DNA from: Streptomyces sp. NBC_01306
GTDB lineage: Bacteria; Actinomycetota; Actinomycetes; Streptomycetales; Streptomycetaceae
NCBI RefSeq assembly: GCF_026340465.1
Contig: NZ_JAPEPC010000001.1
Location: 3,126,001-3,190,000, forward strand
Direction of reading: 5' to 3'
DNA length: 64,000 bases
Part shown: one piece after another, positions 17,424 to 26,779 of the stretch
Position numbering within the stretch: the stretch's first letter is position 1
How the letters are laid out: each line of letters begins with the position of its first letter
Made by a program: the position numbers and the translations under genes
The notes under the pieces: generated by a model
Database searches by the model: none
What the model was told of the DNA's origin: nothing
What the model saw: only the letters and a program-made list of their open reading frames with translations

Positions 17424-18533
17424 GTGACAGGGCCCGACATATCCGAGAAGCACCCCGGGACAGACAGGACATACGGGGCATATCTGGAGGGGTATGCCCA
17501 CCTGCTGGCCGATGTCCTGGCGACCGGCCGGCGCCCGACCCGGCCCGAACTCGACGCGCGCCGCGCCTTCGGCGAGCAGGCGGCGGAGGACGGCCACTCG
17601 CTGCGCTCCCTGGTCGCCGCGCATCTCGCGGCCGCCCGTACGGCCTGGCCCACCGGGGCCGCCGCGGTGAGCGGGAGCGCGGCGGGCACGGTGCTCACCG
17701 CCGTCGAGCTGGCCGTCGACGCGTTCGCGGAGGGGTACGAGCGGGCCCAGCGCATGGCCGTACGCCAGGAGGAGGCCGTGCGGCGGGAGTTCATCGACGA
17801 CCTGCTGTACGGGGGCAGCGACCTGGGACGGCTGGCCGAGCGTGCCGAGCGGTTCGGGCTGCGGCTGTCCCGTACCCACGCGGTCGCGGTCGCGCAGTGC
17901 GCCGGCGCGTACGACGAGGGCGCCGCCGCCACCCGCACCGTGGAGCTGGCCCTCTTCAGCCGGTTCGGCAACCGCAGCATCCTGCTGACCACGAAGGACG
18001 GCCGGCTGATCTGCATCGCCCCCGGCGACCAGGACGACGTCCTGACGTACTTCGCCAAGCAGGCGTACGCGGCCACCGCCGACGACGGCGTGCAGGTCGC
18101 GATAGGCCGCCCGCACCCGGGCTCGGGCGGCATCGTGCACAGCTACGAGGAGGCGCTCAACGCCCTGGAACTCGCGGCCAGGATGGACCTGGAGGGCCCG
18201 CTGCTGCGCGCCGCCGACCTGCTCGTCTACCCGGTGCTCACCCGTGACCGGGAGGCCCTGGTCGATCTGGTGCACAGCGCGCTCGGCCCGCTCCAGCAGG
18301 CCCGGGGCGGCGCGCAGCCGCTCGTCTCGACGCTCAGCCACTACTTCGACGCGGGCTGCGTGGCGGCCGAGGCCGCCCGCCGGATGTCACTGAGCGTACG
18401 GGCGCTCACCTACCGGCTGGAGCGGATCCGCCAGCTGACGGGCGCCAACCCGGCCGATCCCGGCCACCGTTACACACTCCAGACCGCGGTCATCGGCGCC
18501 CGGCTGCTCAACTGGCCGGCCCAGGAGATCTGA
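17424..18533 (+). CDS. PucR-family helix-turn-helix regulator, 369 aa
   Basis: A transcriptional regulator. The N-terminal 100 residues are helical and unassigned. The middle (about 120-270) resembles the GGDEF-like sensor region of PucR/CdaR proteins. The C-terminal 60 residues form the PucR helix-turn-helix: LVSTLSHYFDAGCVAAEAA, then MSLSVRALTYRLERIRQLTG. The GTG at 17424 is chosen because AGGAG lies five bases upstream; the frame is open further but without a better start. It is divergent from the OB-fold/flotillin/ATPase operon, which is its most likely target together with itself. The signal it senses is unknown. A hairpin (18640-18667) follows. Confidence 0.88.
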   Translation: MTGPDISEKHPGTDRTYGAYLEGYAHLLADVLATGRRPTRPELDARRAFGEQAAEDGHSLRSLVAAHLAAARTAWPTGAAAVSGSAAGTVLTAVELAVDAFAEGYERAQRMAVRQEEAVRREFIDDLLYGGSDLGRLAERAERFGLRLSRTHAVAVAQCAGAYDEGAAATRTVELALFSRFGNRSILLTTKDGRLICIAPGDQDDVLTYFAKQAYAATADDGVQVAIGRPHPGSGGIVHSYEEALNALELAARMDLEGPLLRAADLLVYPVLTRDREALVDLVHSALGPLQQARGGAQPLVSTLSHYFDAGCVAAEAARRMSLSVRALTYRLERIRQLTGANPADPGHRYTLQTAVIGARLLNWPAQEI

Positions 18534-18639
18534 CCGCAGGTCCGGCCGCTCAATGCCTGCTCCCGGCAGCGTTCTTCTGTCCCGTTCTGCGGGGCCCGGA
18601 CCTGTCGTCGCGGCACGGCACGGCCGTAGCGTTCCCCGA

Positions 18640-18667
18640 GGCACGCCGGGCCGGCCCGGCGCGTGCC
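18640..18667. terminator. GC-rich hairpin downstream of the PucR gene
   Basis: GGCACGCCGGGCC pairs with GGCCCGGCGCGTGCC, with a 2-nt bulge. It lies between the PucR gene and the permease gene. Confidence 0.6.
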
Positions 18668-18774
18668 TACGCCCCGGACCTGGGGCTGCCGCCGCTGAAC
18701 GTCCCGCGGGACCGGCCGGTTGGAAAATCCGCGAGCTGCCTGCGAGCTGTCTGTGAGTGAGCTGTGAGTTATCT

Positions 18775-20073
18775 GTGAGTGACTGGCATGCCTGGGCGGC
18801 CGTCGCCGTCTTCGCCGGCACCTATGTGCTGATCATCAGCGAGAAGGTCCACCGGGTCGCCGCCGCGCTCGGCGGTGCCGGGCTCATGCTGGCGCTCGGG
18901 GCGACCGACGACGGGGCTGCCTTCTTCTCGCAGGACACCGGCATCGACTGGAACGTCATCTTCCTGCTGCTCGGCATGATGGTGATCGTCGGTGTGCTGA
19001 AGCGGACCGGCGTCTTCGAGTACCTGGCGATCTGGTCGGTGAAACGCGCGCGGGGCAGACCGTTCCGGGTGCTGGCCATGCTGGTGGCGATCACCGCGCT
19101 GGCCTCGGCGCTGCTGGACAACGTCACCACCGTCCTGCTGATCGCCCCGGTCACCCTGCTGGTCTGCGAACGGCTCGCGCTGGCCGTCGCGCCGTTCCTG
19201 ATCACCGAGGTCTTCGCGTCCAACATCGGCGGCATCGCCACCCTCGTCGGCGACCCGCCCAACATCATCATCGCCGGGCGGGCCGGGCTGACCTTCAACG
19301 ACTTCCTGGTCCATCTCGCGCCGCTGGCCGTGCTGTTGACGGCCGTACTGATCGGAGTGTGCCGGTTCCTGTTCCGCGGGGCGTTCACGTACGACGCGGA
19401 GCGCGCCGCCCGGGTGATGGAGCTGAACGAGCGGGACGCGATCCGCGACCCGCGCCTGCTCGGCCAGGGTCTGGCCGTACTCACCCTGGTCATCGCGGGA
19501 TTCATCCTCCATCCGGTGCTGCACTACGCGCCGAGCGTCGTCGCGCTCCTCGGGGCGGGGCTGCTCGTCGCCGTCTCGACGGTCCGCACGGGCGAGGTGC
19601 TCGCCGAGGTCGAGTGGCCGACGCTGGCCTTCTTCGCGGGCCTCTTCGTGATGATCGGGGCGCTCATCGGCACCGGTGTCGTCGGCGAGGTCTCCACGGC
19701 GCTCTCGCACGCGGTGGGCGGCCGGGAACTCGGCGGCTCGATGCTGCTGCTCGGGGCGTCCGGGGTGCTGTCGGGGGTGGTCGACAACATCCCCTACGTC
19801 GCGACGATGGCCCCCATCACCGCGGGCCTCGTGCACAGCGTGGGCGGCGGCAGCGACCACGTGATGTGGTGGGCACTGACACTCGGCGCGGACCTCGGCG
19901 GCAACGCCACGGCGATCGGCGCCAGCGCGAACGTCGTGGTCCTCGGCATCGCGGAGCGCAACGGCACCCCCATCTCCTTCTGGCAGTTCACCCGGTACGG
20001 CCTGGTGGTCACGGCGGCCACCCTGGCGCTGTCGGCGGGGTACATCTGGCTGCGGTACTTCGTACTGGGGTGA
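18775..20073 (+). CDS. ArsB/NhaD-type ion permease (SLC13 superfamily), 432 aa
   Basis: An inner-membrane transporter with about 11 hydrophobic helices. The motifs [15 protein letters not shown] and [20 protein letters not shown], and their repeats [16 protein letters not shown] and [18 protein letters not shown], are the two hairpin signatures of the ion-transporter superfamily that includes NhaD, ArsB and the mammalian P protein. Likely substrates are Na+/H+ or an oxyanion; the sequence does not decide. The GTG at 18775 gives an N-terminus ([14 protein letters not shown]) like relatives; a GTG at 18757 in the same frame is possible. Neither has a strong ribosome-binding site, and the region is full of GAGCTG/TGTGAG repeats. 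It is not clearly in an operon. Confidence 0.85.
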   Translation: MSDWHAWAAVAVFAGTYVLIISEKVHRVAAALGGAGLMLALGATDDGAAFFSQDTGIDWNVIFLLLGMMVIVGVLKRTGVFEYLAIWSVKRARGRPFRVLAMLVAITALASALLDNVTTVLLIAPVTLLVCERLALAVAPFLITEVFASNIGGIATLVGDPPNIIIAGRAGLTFNDFLVHLAPLAVLLTAVLIGVCRFLFRGAFTYDAERAARVMELNERDAIRDPRLLGQGLAVLTLVIAGFILHPVLHYAPSVVALLGAGLLVAVSTVRTGEVLAEVEWPTLAFFAGLFVMIGALIGTGVVGEVSTALSHAVGGRELGGSMLLLGASGVLSGVVDNIPYVATMAPITAGLVHSVGGGSDHVMWWALTLGADLGGNATAIGASANVVVLGIAERNGTPISFWQFTRYGLVVTAATLALSAGYIWLRYFVLG

Positions 20074-20148
20074 GGGACCGGCGTGAGCGGCCGGTGCTCC
20101 GGCCGTCCGGTCCGGTCCGCCGCTGCCGTGCGGGCCACAATGGGGCGC

Positions 20149-21933
20149 ATGACTGACGAACACACCATGCCCGACTGGGAGAAGCGCTTCCGGGCCCCGC
20201 GCGTAGGGCTGCCCGACTGGGCCGAGGACGCCCCGGACCGCTCGCTCTTCGTCTCCAACGCGACCGGCACGTACGAGCTGTACGCCTGGGACCGTACGAG
20301 CGGCGAGCAGCGCCAGGCCACCGACCGGCCGCAGGGAACGACCGACGGGACTCTCTCGCCCGACGGCGAGTGGCTGTGGTGGTTCAGCGACACCGACGGG
20401 GACGAGTTCGGGGTCTGGATGCGCCAGCCCTTCGGCGGCGGGCCCGACGAACCCGCCACCCCCGGCCTCGATCCCTCCTACTCGGGCGGTCTGGGGATCG
20501 GCCGGGACGGCACCGCCGTGGTCGGCCGGTCGACGGACGAGGACGGCTCGACGGTCCACGTCGTACGGCCCGGCGCCGATCCGGTCGAGATCTACCGGCA
20601 CCGGGAGTCCGCCGGGGTCGGCGACCTCTCGTACGACGGGACGCTCATCGCGCTGGAGCACACCGAGCACGGCGACGCGATGCACTCCGCGCTGCGGGTG
20701 GTCCGCACCGACGGGTCCACCGTCGCCGATCTAGACGACACCAAGGGCGGCACCGAGGAGCTGGGGCTCCAGGTGCTCGGGTTCGCGCCGGTCGCCGGGG
20801 ACACCCGGCTGCTCGTCGGGCACCAGCGGCGGGGCCGCTGGGAGCCGATGGTGTGGGACGTGGCGGCCGGCACCGAGACCGCCCCGGCGATCGAGCTGCC
20901 CGGCGACGTCAGCGCCGAGTGGTATCCGGACGGGTCCGCGCTGCTGGTCGTGCACAGCTTCGAGGCGCGCAGCGAGATGTGGCGGTACGAACTGGCCACC
21001 GGGCAGCTCGTCCGCGTCGAGACCCCGGCGGGTTCGGTGTCCGGCGCGACCGCCAGGCCCGACGGCACGGTCGAGTACCTGTGGTCGTCGGCCGCGCTGC
21101 CGCCGGTCGTGCGCTCCACGTCGGGCGCGGTCGTGCTCGACCCGCCGGGCATGAAGGCGCCGGAGTCCGTGCCGGTGCGGGACGTCTGGGTGGAGGGTCC
21201 GGGCGGACGGATCCACGCGCTGGTGCAGCAGCCCGCGGGGGGCGGCCCGTTCCCCACGGTCTTCGAGATCCACGGCGGCCCGACCTGGCACGACAGCGAC
21301 GCGTTCGCCTCGGGCCCGGCGGCCTGGGTCGACCACGGCTACGCGGTCGTACGGGTCAACTACCGGGGCTCGACCGGCTACGGCCGGGCCTGGACCGACG
21401 CGCTCAAGCACCGGGTCGGGCTGATCGAGCTGGAGGACATCGGCGCCGTCCGCGCCTGGGCGGTCTCGTCGGGCCTCGCCGACCCGGCCCGGCTGATCCT
21501 GGCGGGCGGCTCCTGGGGCGGCTATCTGACGCTGCTCGGGCTCGGCACCCAGCCGGACGCGTGGGCGGCGGGGCTGGCGGCGGTGCCGGTCGCGGACTAC
21601 GTCACGGCGTACCACGACGAGATGGAGGGGCTGAAGGCGATGGACCGGACGCTGCTCGGCGGCACTCCGGAGACCGTGCCCGAGCGGTTCGCCGCTTCGT
21701 CGCCGCTGACGTATGTGGACGCGGTGCGGGCGCCGGTCTACATCTCGGCGGGCGTGAACGACCCGCGCTGCCCGATCCGGCAGGTCGAGAACTACGTGGA
21801 CCGGCTGGCCGGCCGCGGGGCGGTCCACGAGGTGTACCGGTACGACGCGGGCCACGGCTCGCTTGTGGTGGAGGAGCGGATCAAGCAGGTCCGCCTGGAG
21901 CTCGATTTCGCGGAGCGGCATGTGAAGAAGTAG
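20149..21933 (+). CDS. S9-family prolyl oligopeptidase-like serine peptidase, 594 aa
   Basis: A cytoplasmic peptidase or acylaminoacyl-peptidase. The N-terminal half (residues about 25-330) is a WD-like beta-propeller with repeated LSPDGEWLWWFSD and LSYDGTLIALEH segments. The C-terminal half is an alpha/beta hydrolase with the nucleophile motif GGSWGGY (Ser455), the acid in GVNDPRC (Asp538) and the base in DAGHGS (His569), so all three catalytic residues are present. There is no signal peptide. The ATG at 20149 is preferred over one three codons upstream (20140). It begins 75 bp after the permease and ends about 90 bp before SURF1. Its peptide substrate cannot be told. Confidence 0.9.
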   Translation: MTDEHTMPDWEKRFRAPRVGLPDWAEDAPDRSLFVSNATGTYELYAWDRTSGEQRQATDRPQGTTDGTLSPDGEWLWWFSDTDGDEFGVWMRQPFGGGPDEPATPGLDPSYSGGLGIGRDGTAVVGRSTDEDGSTVHVVRPGADPVEIYRHRESAGVGDLSYDGTLIALEHTEHGDAMHSALRVVRTDGSTVADLDDTKGGTEELGLQVLGFAPVAGDTRLLVGHQRRGRWEPMVWDVAAGTETAPAIELPGDVSAEWYPDGSALLVVHSFEARSEMWRYELATGQLVRVETPAGSVSGATARPDGTVEYLWSSAALPPVVRSTSGAVVLDPPGMKAPESVPVRDVWVEGPGGRIHALVQQPAGGGPFPTVFEIHGGPTWHDSDAFASGPAAWVDHGYAVVRVNYRGSTGYGRAWTDALKHRVGLIELEDIGAVRAWAVSSGLADPARLILAGGSWGGYLTLLGLGTQPDAWAAGLAAVPVADYVTAYHDEMEGLKAMDRTLLGGTPETVPERFAASSPLTYVDAVRAPVYISAGVNDPRCPIRQVENYVDRLAGRGAVHEVYRYDAGHGSLVVEERIKQVRLELDFAERHVKK

Positions 21934-21938
21934 CAGGC

Positions 21939-22010
21939 CGTACGGGGCGGGGTCCGGGACGGAACGTACGGGGCGGGGTCCGGGGCACCGGCCCTGAACC
22001 GCGCCCCGTA
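21939..22010. terminator. 20-nt direct repeat with an inverted TACGGGGC/GCCCCGTA arm
   Basis: CGTACGGGGCGGGGTCCGGG occurs at 21939 and 21965 (26-nt period). The second copy pairs with GCCCCGTA at 22003-22010. It probably terminates the peptidase transcript just before the SURF1 start. Confidence 0.55.
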
Positions 22011-22021
22011 CCGTAAGAGAT

Positions 22022-22861
22022 GTGTACCGGTTCCTGCTGACACCCCGCTGGCTGGGGATCACCGTCTTCGCCCTGCTCGCCATCCCCTTCTGCATCTTCA
22101 TGGGGTCCTGGCAGCTGAGCAGGTTCGAGGCCCGGGTGGCCACCCACCGGACAGACGAGCACAAGCCCGACCCGGCCCGTCAGGCGTCGGCGCCGCTCGA
22201 CTCCCTGCTGCCCGTGAACCTCGACACGTCCGGGCGGCAGGCCGGCGCGACCGGTAAGTACGGCGAGCAGTTCCTGGTGCCGGACCGGGTCGTGGACGGC
22301 AAGGAGGGGTCGTACGTCCTGACCCTGCTCCGCACCGACGGCGGCAAGGCACTGCCCGTGGTGCGCGGCTGGCTGCCGCACGGCGCGAAGGCGCCCGCGG
22401 CGCCGAAGGGCGATGTCAAGGTCACCGGATCGCTCCAGCCCTCCGAGAACAGCGGGACCGACGGCGCGTACACCGGGGCCGGGCTGCCGGCCGGCCAGAT
22501 CGGGGTCATCAGCGCGGCCTCTCTGGTGAACGTCGTGTCGTACCCCGTGTACGACGCGTGGATCACCCTGCCGCGCGCCTCCCCTGGTCTGAAGCCCGTG
22601 CCGGCGGCGGCGCCGCAGAACAGCGGGCTCGACCTGCAGTCCTTCCAGAACCTCGGCTACACCGGCGAGTGGTTCGTCTTCGCGGGCTTCGTGGTCTTCA
22701 TGTGGTTCCGGCTGGCCAGGCGCGAGGCCGAGGCACTCAGGGACCTGGAGCTGGGGATCACACCCGAGGACGTGGAGCCGGCCACCGCGGCGGTGACCGC
22801 GGAAGCCGGAGTGGCGTCGTCCGACGCGGCGGCCACTCCGGAGGTGTCCGGCCGCCGGTAG
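22022..22861 (+). CDS. SURF1-family cytochrome oxidase assembly protein, 279 aa
   Basis: A membrane protein that helps assemble haem-copper oxidase. It has the SURF1 layout: an N-terminal helix (GITVFALLAIPFCIFMGSWQ) followed directly by QLSRFEAR, a large extracytoplasmic domain with LRTDGGKALPVVRGWLP (the conserved G-W region), and a C-terminal helix (GEWFVFAGFVVFMWFRLARR). A cytoplasmic acidic, Ala-rich tail of about 45 residues follows. The GTG at 22022 starts the protein at the first membrane helix. It is convergent with the anti-sigma-like gene. No oxidase genes are in view, as is usual in Streptomyces. Confidence 0.9.
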   Translation: MYRFLLTPRWLGITVFALLAIPFCIFMGSWQLSRFEARVATHRTDEHKPDPARQASAPLDSLLPVNLDTSGRQAGATGKYGEQFLVPDRVVDGKEGSYVLTLLRTDGGKALPVVRGWLPHGAKAPAAPKGDVKVTGSLQPSENSGTDGAYTGAGLPAGQIGVISAASLVNVVSYPVYDAWITLPRASPGLKPVPAAAPQNSGLDLQSFQNLGYTGEWFVFAGFVVFMWFRLARREAEALRDLELGITPEDVEPATAAVTAEAGVASSDAAATPEVSGRR

Positions 22862-22913
22862 GGCCTGGAGCCGGGCTGCTAAGAGGGCGCTACGGAGCCG
22901 GGGCAGCGGCCCG

Positions 22914-24209
22914 TCACGGCGCGGTCAGCAGCCCGGTGCGGTAGATCGTCCCCGCGCACGCGTTGGGGATGGTCGCCTCCGCGGCCGGTACGCCCGGCTC
23001 CGCCTCGTGCACCACGGCCACGCTGCCGTCCGACGTGCCCTCACCGCTGCCGAGCTGGGGGGTGCTGTCCGGGCCGCCGCCGTCGGCCGGCGGGCCGCCG
23101 TCTCCCGTTCCCGCCGAGCCCGCCGATCCTCCGGTGCCGGCGGAGCCTCCCGACGGGGTCGGGTCGGGGGTGGCGCCGCCTCCGGTGGGACAGGTCTCGG
23201 TCGGCACCCAGGCGAACTTCACCTCGTACGCCTGGGACGGGCCGAGGACCAGACCGGTCGCGTCCTGCGAAGGGTCGGGCAGACCGGCCGCCGCGTCACC
23301 CGACGTGTGGTCGACCACGGTGATGCGGGCCGCGTCGGCCGCGCCCAGCGCCTGGAAGTTGACGGTGCCGGCGTCGCTGACCGCGCACTGGCTGTGCGAG
23401 ACGTTGGAGACCCGGAAGGTTCCGTAGACCGTGCCGTCGGCGTTCGGTGCGCCGGTGGCCGCCGATGTGACCCCGAGCTGCTGGGCCGCGCAGGCCGGCA
23501 GCGTGTCGAGCGCCTTGCCGGACGGGTCGGTGGCCCCGCCGTCAGAACCGCCGTGGCTGCCGCTCCCGGACCCCTTCGCCGCGCCCTTCTTTCCGTCCCG
23601 GCCATCGTGGCCGCTGTCGTCGGACGCCTTGCCCTTGCCCTTCTTGCCGCCGTCGGGGGCCGTGGCGTCCGGGCCGCCGGGCGTGCGGTGACCCTGTCCC
23701 GCCATCGCGGGGCTGTTCGTGACCCCGTCACCCGCACCTGCGACATGGATGAAGGCCGGGATCGCGGTCCCGACGAGCAGCGCGGCCGCGGCCGTGCCGA
23801 CGACGATCTGCCGCCGCCGGGCCCGGCGCGCGGGTACGGCCCTGCGCAACTGGTCGAGCGCGTCATCGGACGGGGTGAGTCCCCGTACGGCGCCGTGCAT
23901 CATCCTGCGCAGTTCGAGTTCGTCCTCGTCGAGGCCGTCAACAGCGTCGTCGGAACCGTCGTTCTGCATTCCGTTCCCCGCCTGGTTGTCCACGGACCGG
24001 ATGGGCCCGCCGTACCGCTTGCGCCACTCGGCGGGCATGTCCCACTCGTCGGGCGTGCGAGGGCCCTGGGGCCTGTCGGAGCCGTCCTGCCCGCCGTCTG
24101 CGCCGCTTCCGTTGTCCGTGTCGCTTCCGTTGTCCGCGCCGTTCGCGTCGTCCGCGCCGTTCGCGTCGTGGTCCCGGCCGTACCGCCCGAATCGATTCTT
24201 CTCGCTCAT
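22914..24209 (-). CDS. Single-pass membrane protein coupled to a sigma factor (putative anti-sigma), 431 aa
   Basis: Overlaps the upstream sigma-factor gene by four bases (ATGA), so the two are translationally coupled. Residues 1-55 are Asp/Asn/Gly repeats (DANGAD, NGSDTDNGSGAD). Residues about 95-130 are a charged helical part (DELELRRMMHGAVRGL), which could bind the sigma factor. One membrane helix follows (IVVGTAAAALLVGTAIPAFI), then an extracellular region with low-complexity linkers around a folded domain with three Cys (LPACAAQQLG, SQCAVSD, ETCPTGG). There is no zinc-binding HxxxCxxC motif. The coupling and topology suggest a membrane regulator of the sigma factor, but this is inferred from context. 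Confidence 0.7.
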   Translation of the reverse strand: MSEKNRFGRYGRDHDANGADDANGADNGSDTDNGSGADGGQDGSDRPQGPRTPDEWDMPAEWRKRYGGPIRSVDNQAGNGMQNDGSDDAVDGLDEDELELRRMMHGAVRGLTPSDDALDQLRRAVPARRARRRQIVVGTAAAALLVGTAIPAFIHVAGAGDGVTNSPAMAGQGHRTPGGPDATAPDGGKKGKGKASDDSGHDGRDGKKGAAKGSGSGSHGGSDGGATDPSGKALDTLPACAAQQLGVTSAATGAPNADGTVYGTFRVSNVSHSQCAVSDAGTVNFQALGAADAARITVVDHTSGDAAAGLPDPSQDATGLVLGPSQAYEVKFAWVPTETCPTGGGATPDPTPSGGSAGTGGSAGSAGTGDGGPPADGGGPDSTPQLGSGEGTSDGSVAVVHEAEPGVPAAEATIPNACAGTIYRTGLLTAP

Positions 24210-24784
24210 GCCGGTGCCTCCATGGCCACCCGCAGCGCGGCGATGCCGCGCGAACCGTACGCCTTCACCGAACCCAGCGATATCCCCAGCGCGTCGGCCA
24301 CCTGCGCCTCCGTCATGTCACCGAAGTAACGGAGCACCAGGACCTCGCGCTGGCGGCGCTGGAGGTTGCGCATGGCCTTCTTGAGCGCGTCGCGCTCCAG
24401 GAGGTCGTACGCACCCTCCTCCGCGCTCGCCATGTCCGGCATCGGCTTGGAGAGGAGCTTCAGCCCGAGGATGCGCCTGCGCAGCGCGGACCGGGACAGG
24501 TTCACCACGGTCTGGCGCAGATACGCGAGCGTCTTCTCGGGGTCCCTGACCCGTTTGCGTGCCGAGTGGACGCGGATGAATGCCTCCTGGACGACGTCCT
24601 CGCAGGAGGCCGTGTCGTCGAGAAGGAGCGCCGCGAGCCCCAGCAGCGACCGGTAGTGGGCGCGGTAGGTCTCGGTGAGGTGATCGACGGTGGTGCCGGC
24701 GGCCATGGAGTCGTCAGCGCCCTCGCCGCTCTGGGACGCGACAGCGCTGGGGCGGGTGGTCGGCACGGGCGCGATCACCGGCAT
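24206..24784 (-). CDS. ECF-type RNA polymerase sigma factor (SigE-like), 192 aa
   Basis: A group 4 sigma factor. Region 2 covers residues about 35-105 (LTETYRAHYRSLLGLAALLL, then SCEDVVQEAFIRV and KTLAYLRQTVVNLSRS). Region 4 covers about 130-190 (LQRRQREVLVLRYFGDMT, then EAQVADALGISLGSVKAY). Region 3 is absent, as expected. The ATG at 24784 is tentative: relatives start near the TTVDHLTETYRAHY segment, and the open frame continues upstream without a clear ribosome-binding site. Translation is coupled to the following membrane protein. In Streptomyces this gene usually lies beside asd and ask, as here, so it belongs to the core genome. Its signal is unknown. Confidence 0.9.
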   Translation of the reverse strand: MPVIAPVPTTRPSAVASQSGEGADDSMAAGTTVDHLTETYRAHYRSLLGLAALLLDDTASCEDVVQEAFIRVHSARKRVRDPEKTLAYLRQTVVNLSRSALRRRILGLKLLSKPMPDMASAEEGAYDLLERDALKKAMRNLQRRQREVLVLRYFGDMTEAQVADALGISLGSVKAYGSRGIAALRVAMEAPA

Positions 24785-25159
24785 ACCGCCGGGCACGCGC
24801 GGTCGTCGGAGCGGGCGGACCACTCCGCCCCGTCCTGACACCGCTGCAATATCGAGAACCTCTGCCACGCCAGTTGGACACGCTTCCCCCCGCCAGGGTT
24901 GTACGCGTATGGCATCGCCTTTGACGATGCGGCCAATGCCCTCATGCGTACCCGATCTCCCCCAATGCCCCTTTTTCCACGGCATCTTGCGCAGTAAGGA
25001 GCCTCTCCCCAAAGACGCACCCGCCCCGACTGCGGTTGCAGACGCTCGGGAGACTGAATCGTGTAACAGGCGCGAGCCTCAGTACAAGTGGTTCAGGCAC
25101 ACGTCTTGCTCACAGGGCACACACAGATCCTACAAAGGATCACTGACGGGGTGCGGGGC
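24785..25159. other. Intergenic region upstream of the sigma factor
   Basis: About 375 bp between the sigma-factor start and the asd terminator, both on the minus strand. It presumably holds the sigma-factor promoter. No further gene, RNA or strong repeat is visible. Confidence 0.5.
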
Positions 25160-25178
25160 GCCTGATCCCGGATCAGGC
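25160..25178. terminator. Dyad overlapping the asd stop codon
   Basis: GCCTGATCC and GGATCAGGC form a perfect inverted repeat around one central base and include the asd stop codon. A loop of this size must open a few pairs; it may act as a terminator of the ask-asd transcript. Confidence 0.5.
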
Positions 25179-26261
25179 CTCCGGCACCCACAGCTCGGCC
25201 GCGACGGCCTCCGCGATCTGAGCGGCGTTGAGCGCGGCCCCCTTGCGGAGGTTGTCGGCGCAGACGAAGAGGTCGAGCGCCTGCGGATCGTCCAGCGACC
25301 GCCGTACGCGCCCCACCCAGGCCGGATCCGTGCCCACCGCGTCGGCCGGGGTCGGGAAGTCCCCCGCGTCCGGGTCGTCGAAGAGCACCACACCGGGCGC
25401 GGTCGCCAGGATCTCGTGCGCCCGCCCCAGCGTCAGCTCGTTCTCGAAGCGCGCGTGCACGGAGAGGGAGTGCGTGGTGACGACCGGGACCCGTACGCAC
25501 GTCGCCACCACCGGAAGCGCGGGCCGGTCCAGGATCTTGCGGGTCTCGGCGCGGAGCATCAGCTCCTCGGACGACCAGCCGTCGGCGGCGGGCGAGCCGG
25601 ACCAGGGCACCACGTTGAGCGCGATGGGGGCCGCGAAGGGCCCGGTGTCGTCGCCCACGGCCCGGCGTACGTCGCCGGGGTGCGTCCCCAGCTCCGTACC
25701 GGCGACGAGCGCGGTCTGGCCGCGCAGGGCCTCCACACCGGGGCGCCCCTCGCCGCTCACCGCCTGGTACGTCGAGACGATCAGCTCACGCAGCCCGAAC
25801 TCGGCGTGCAGCGCACCGACCGCGACAATCATCGCGAGCGTGGTGCAGTGCGGGGACGCGATGATGCCGCGCGGCCTGAGCCGTACGGCGTGCGGATTGA
25901 CCTCGGGCACCACGAGCGGCACGTCAGGGTCCATCCGGAAGGCACCGGAGCTGTCCACGACCACCACGCCCTTGGACGCGGCGACGGGCGCCCACTCGCG
26001 CGCGACGTCGTCGGGGACGACGAAGAGCGCGACCTGGACGCCCTCGAAGGCTTCCTCGGTGAGGGGGAGCACTTCGGACTCCTCCCCGCGCACGACCAGC
26101 TTGCGGCCGGCCTTGCGCGGGGAGGCGATGAGTCTGATGTCGCCCCAGATGTCGGCGTGCTGCGACAGCATCTGGAGCAGCACAGTGCCCACGGCCCCGG
26201 TCGCTCCCACGACCGCGAGCGCAGGCTTACGGCCTCCTGCCCGGAGGCCGGTGCCGGTCAT
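25173..26261 (-). CDS. asd: Aspartate-semialdehyde dehydrogenase, 362 aa
   Basis: Reduces aspartyl phosphate to aspartate semialdehyde for lysine, threonine, methionine and diaminopimelate synthesis. The N-terminal Rossmann motif is [16 protein letters not shown]; the catalytic cysteine is Cys139 in SPHCTT (the more usual form is NCST or NCTT, so His replaces Asn here). The C-terminal half has [14 protein letters not shown] and the substrate-binding [12 protein letters not shown]. The ATG at 26261 overlaps the end of ask by four bases (ATGA), so both enzymes of consecutive steps are made together. The His in place of Asn before the catalytic Cys points to a diverged Streptomyces form. Function is still very likely. 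Confidence 0.9.
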   Translation of the reverse strand: MTGTGLRAGGRKPALAVVGATGAVGTVLLQMLSQHADIWGDIRLIASPRKAGRKLVVRGEESEVLPLTEEAFEGVQVALFVVPDDVAREWAPVAASKGVVVVDSSGAFRMDPDVPLVVPEVNPHAVRLRPRGIIASPHCTTLAMIVAVGALHAEFGLRELIVSTYQAVSGEGRPGVEALRGQTALVAGTELGTHPGDVRRAVGDDTGPFAAPIALNVVPWSGSPAADGWSSEELMLRAETRKILDRPALPVVATCVRVPVVTTHSLSVHARFENELTLGRAHEILATAPGVVLFDDPDAGDFPTPADAVGTDPAWVGRVRRSLDDPQALDLFVCADNLRKGAALNAAQIAEAVAAELWVPEA

Positions 26262-26779
26262 CGCCCGGTGCCCCCATAGACGACTGCCTCGTCGGAGTCG
26301 CTGTCGAGACCGAAGGCGGTGTGCACGGCGCGCACGGCCTCGTTGACCTCATCCGCACGGGTGACCACCGAGATACGGATCTCGGACGTCGAGATCAGCT
26401 CGATGTTCACGCCGGCGTCCGAGAGCGCCTCGAAGAAGGTCGCGGTGACGCCGGGGTTGGTCTTCATACCGGCGCCGACCAGGGAGATCTTGGCGATCTG
26501 GTCGTCGTAGCGCAGTGAATCGAAGCCGACGACCGGCTTCGACTTCTCCAGCGCGTCGACGGCCTTGCGGCCCTCGTCCTTGGGGAGCGTGAAGGAGATG
26601 TCGGTCAGACCGGTCGAGGCCGCGGAGACGTTCTGCACGACCATGTCGATGTTGACCTGGCTGTTCGCGATGGCACGGAAGATCGCGGCGGCCTCACCCG
26701 GCTTGTCGGGCACACCGACGACCGTGATCTTCGCCTCGGAGGTGTCGTGCGCGACACCGGAGATGATGGCCTGCTCCAC
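26258..26779 (-). other. Internal translation start giving the aspartokinase beta subunit, 173 aa
   Basis: Within ask, AAGGGG lies seven bases before an in-frame GTG at 26779, which would produce a product starting [12 protein letters not shown] and containing only the two ACT domains. Corynebacterium and other actinobacteria make an alpha2-beta2 aspartokinase in this way, with a beta subunit of nearly the same length. Seen in the sequence; expression is inferred. Confidence 0.75.

Noticed and set aside
15028..17427. 799-codon plus-strand frame across flotillin and OB-fold genes
   Set aside because: It spans two genes and their promoter in antisense; composition is typical of a shadow.
18769..20685. 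638-codon minus-strand frame opposite the permease
   Set aside because: Antisense to clear transmembrane repeats of the ArsB/NhaD family; Arg/Asp-rich without motif.
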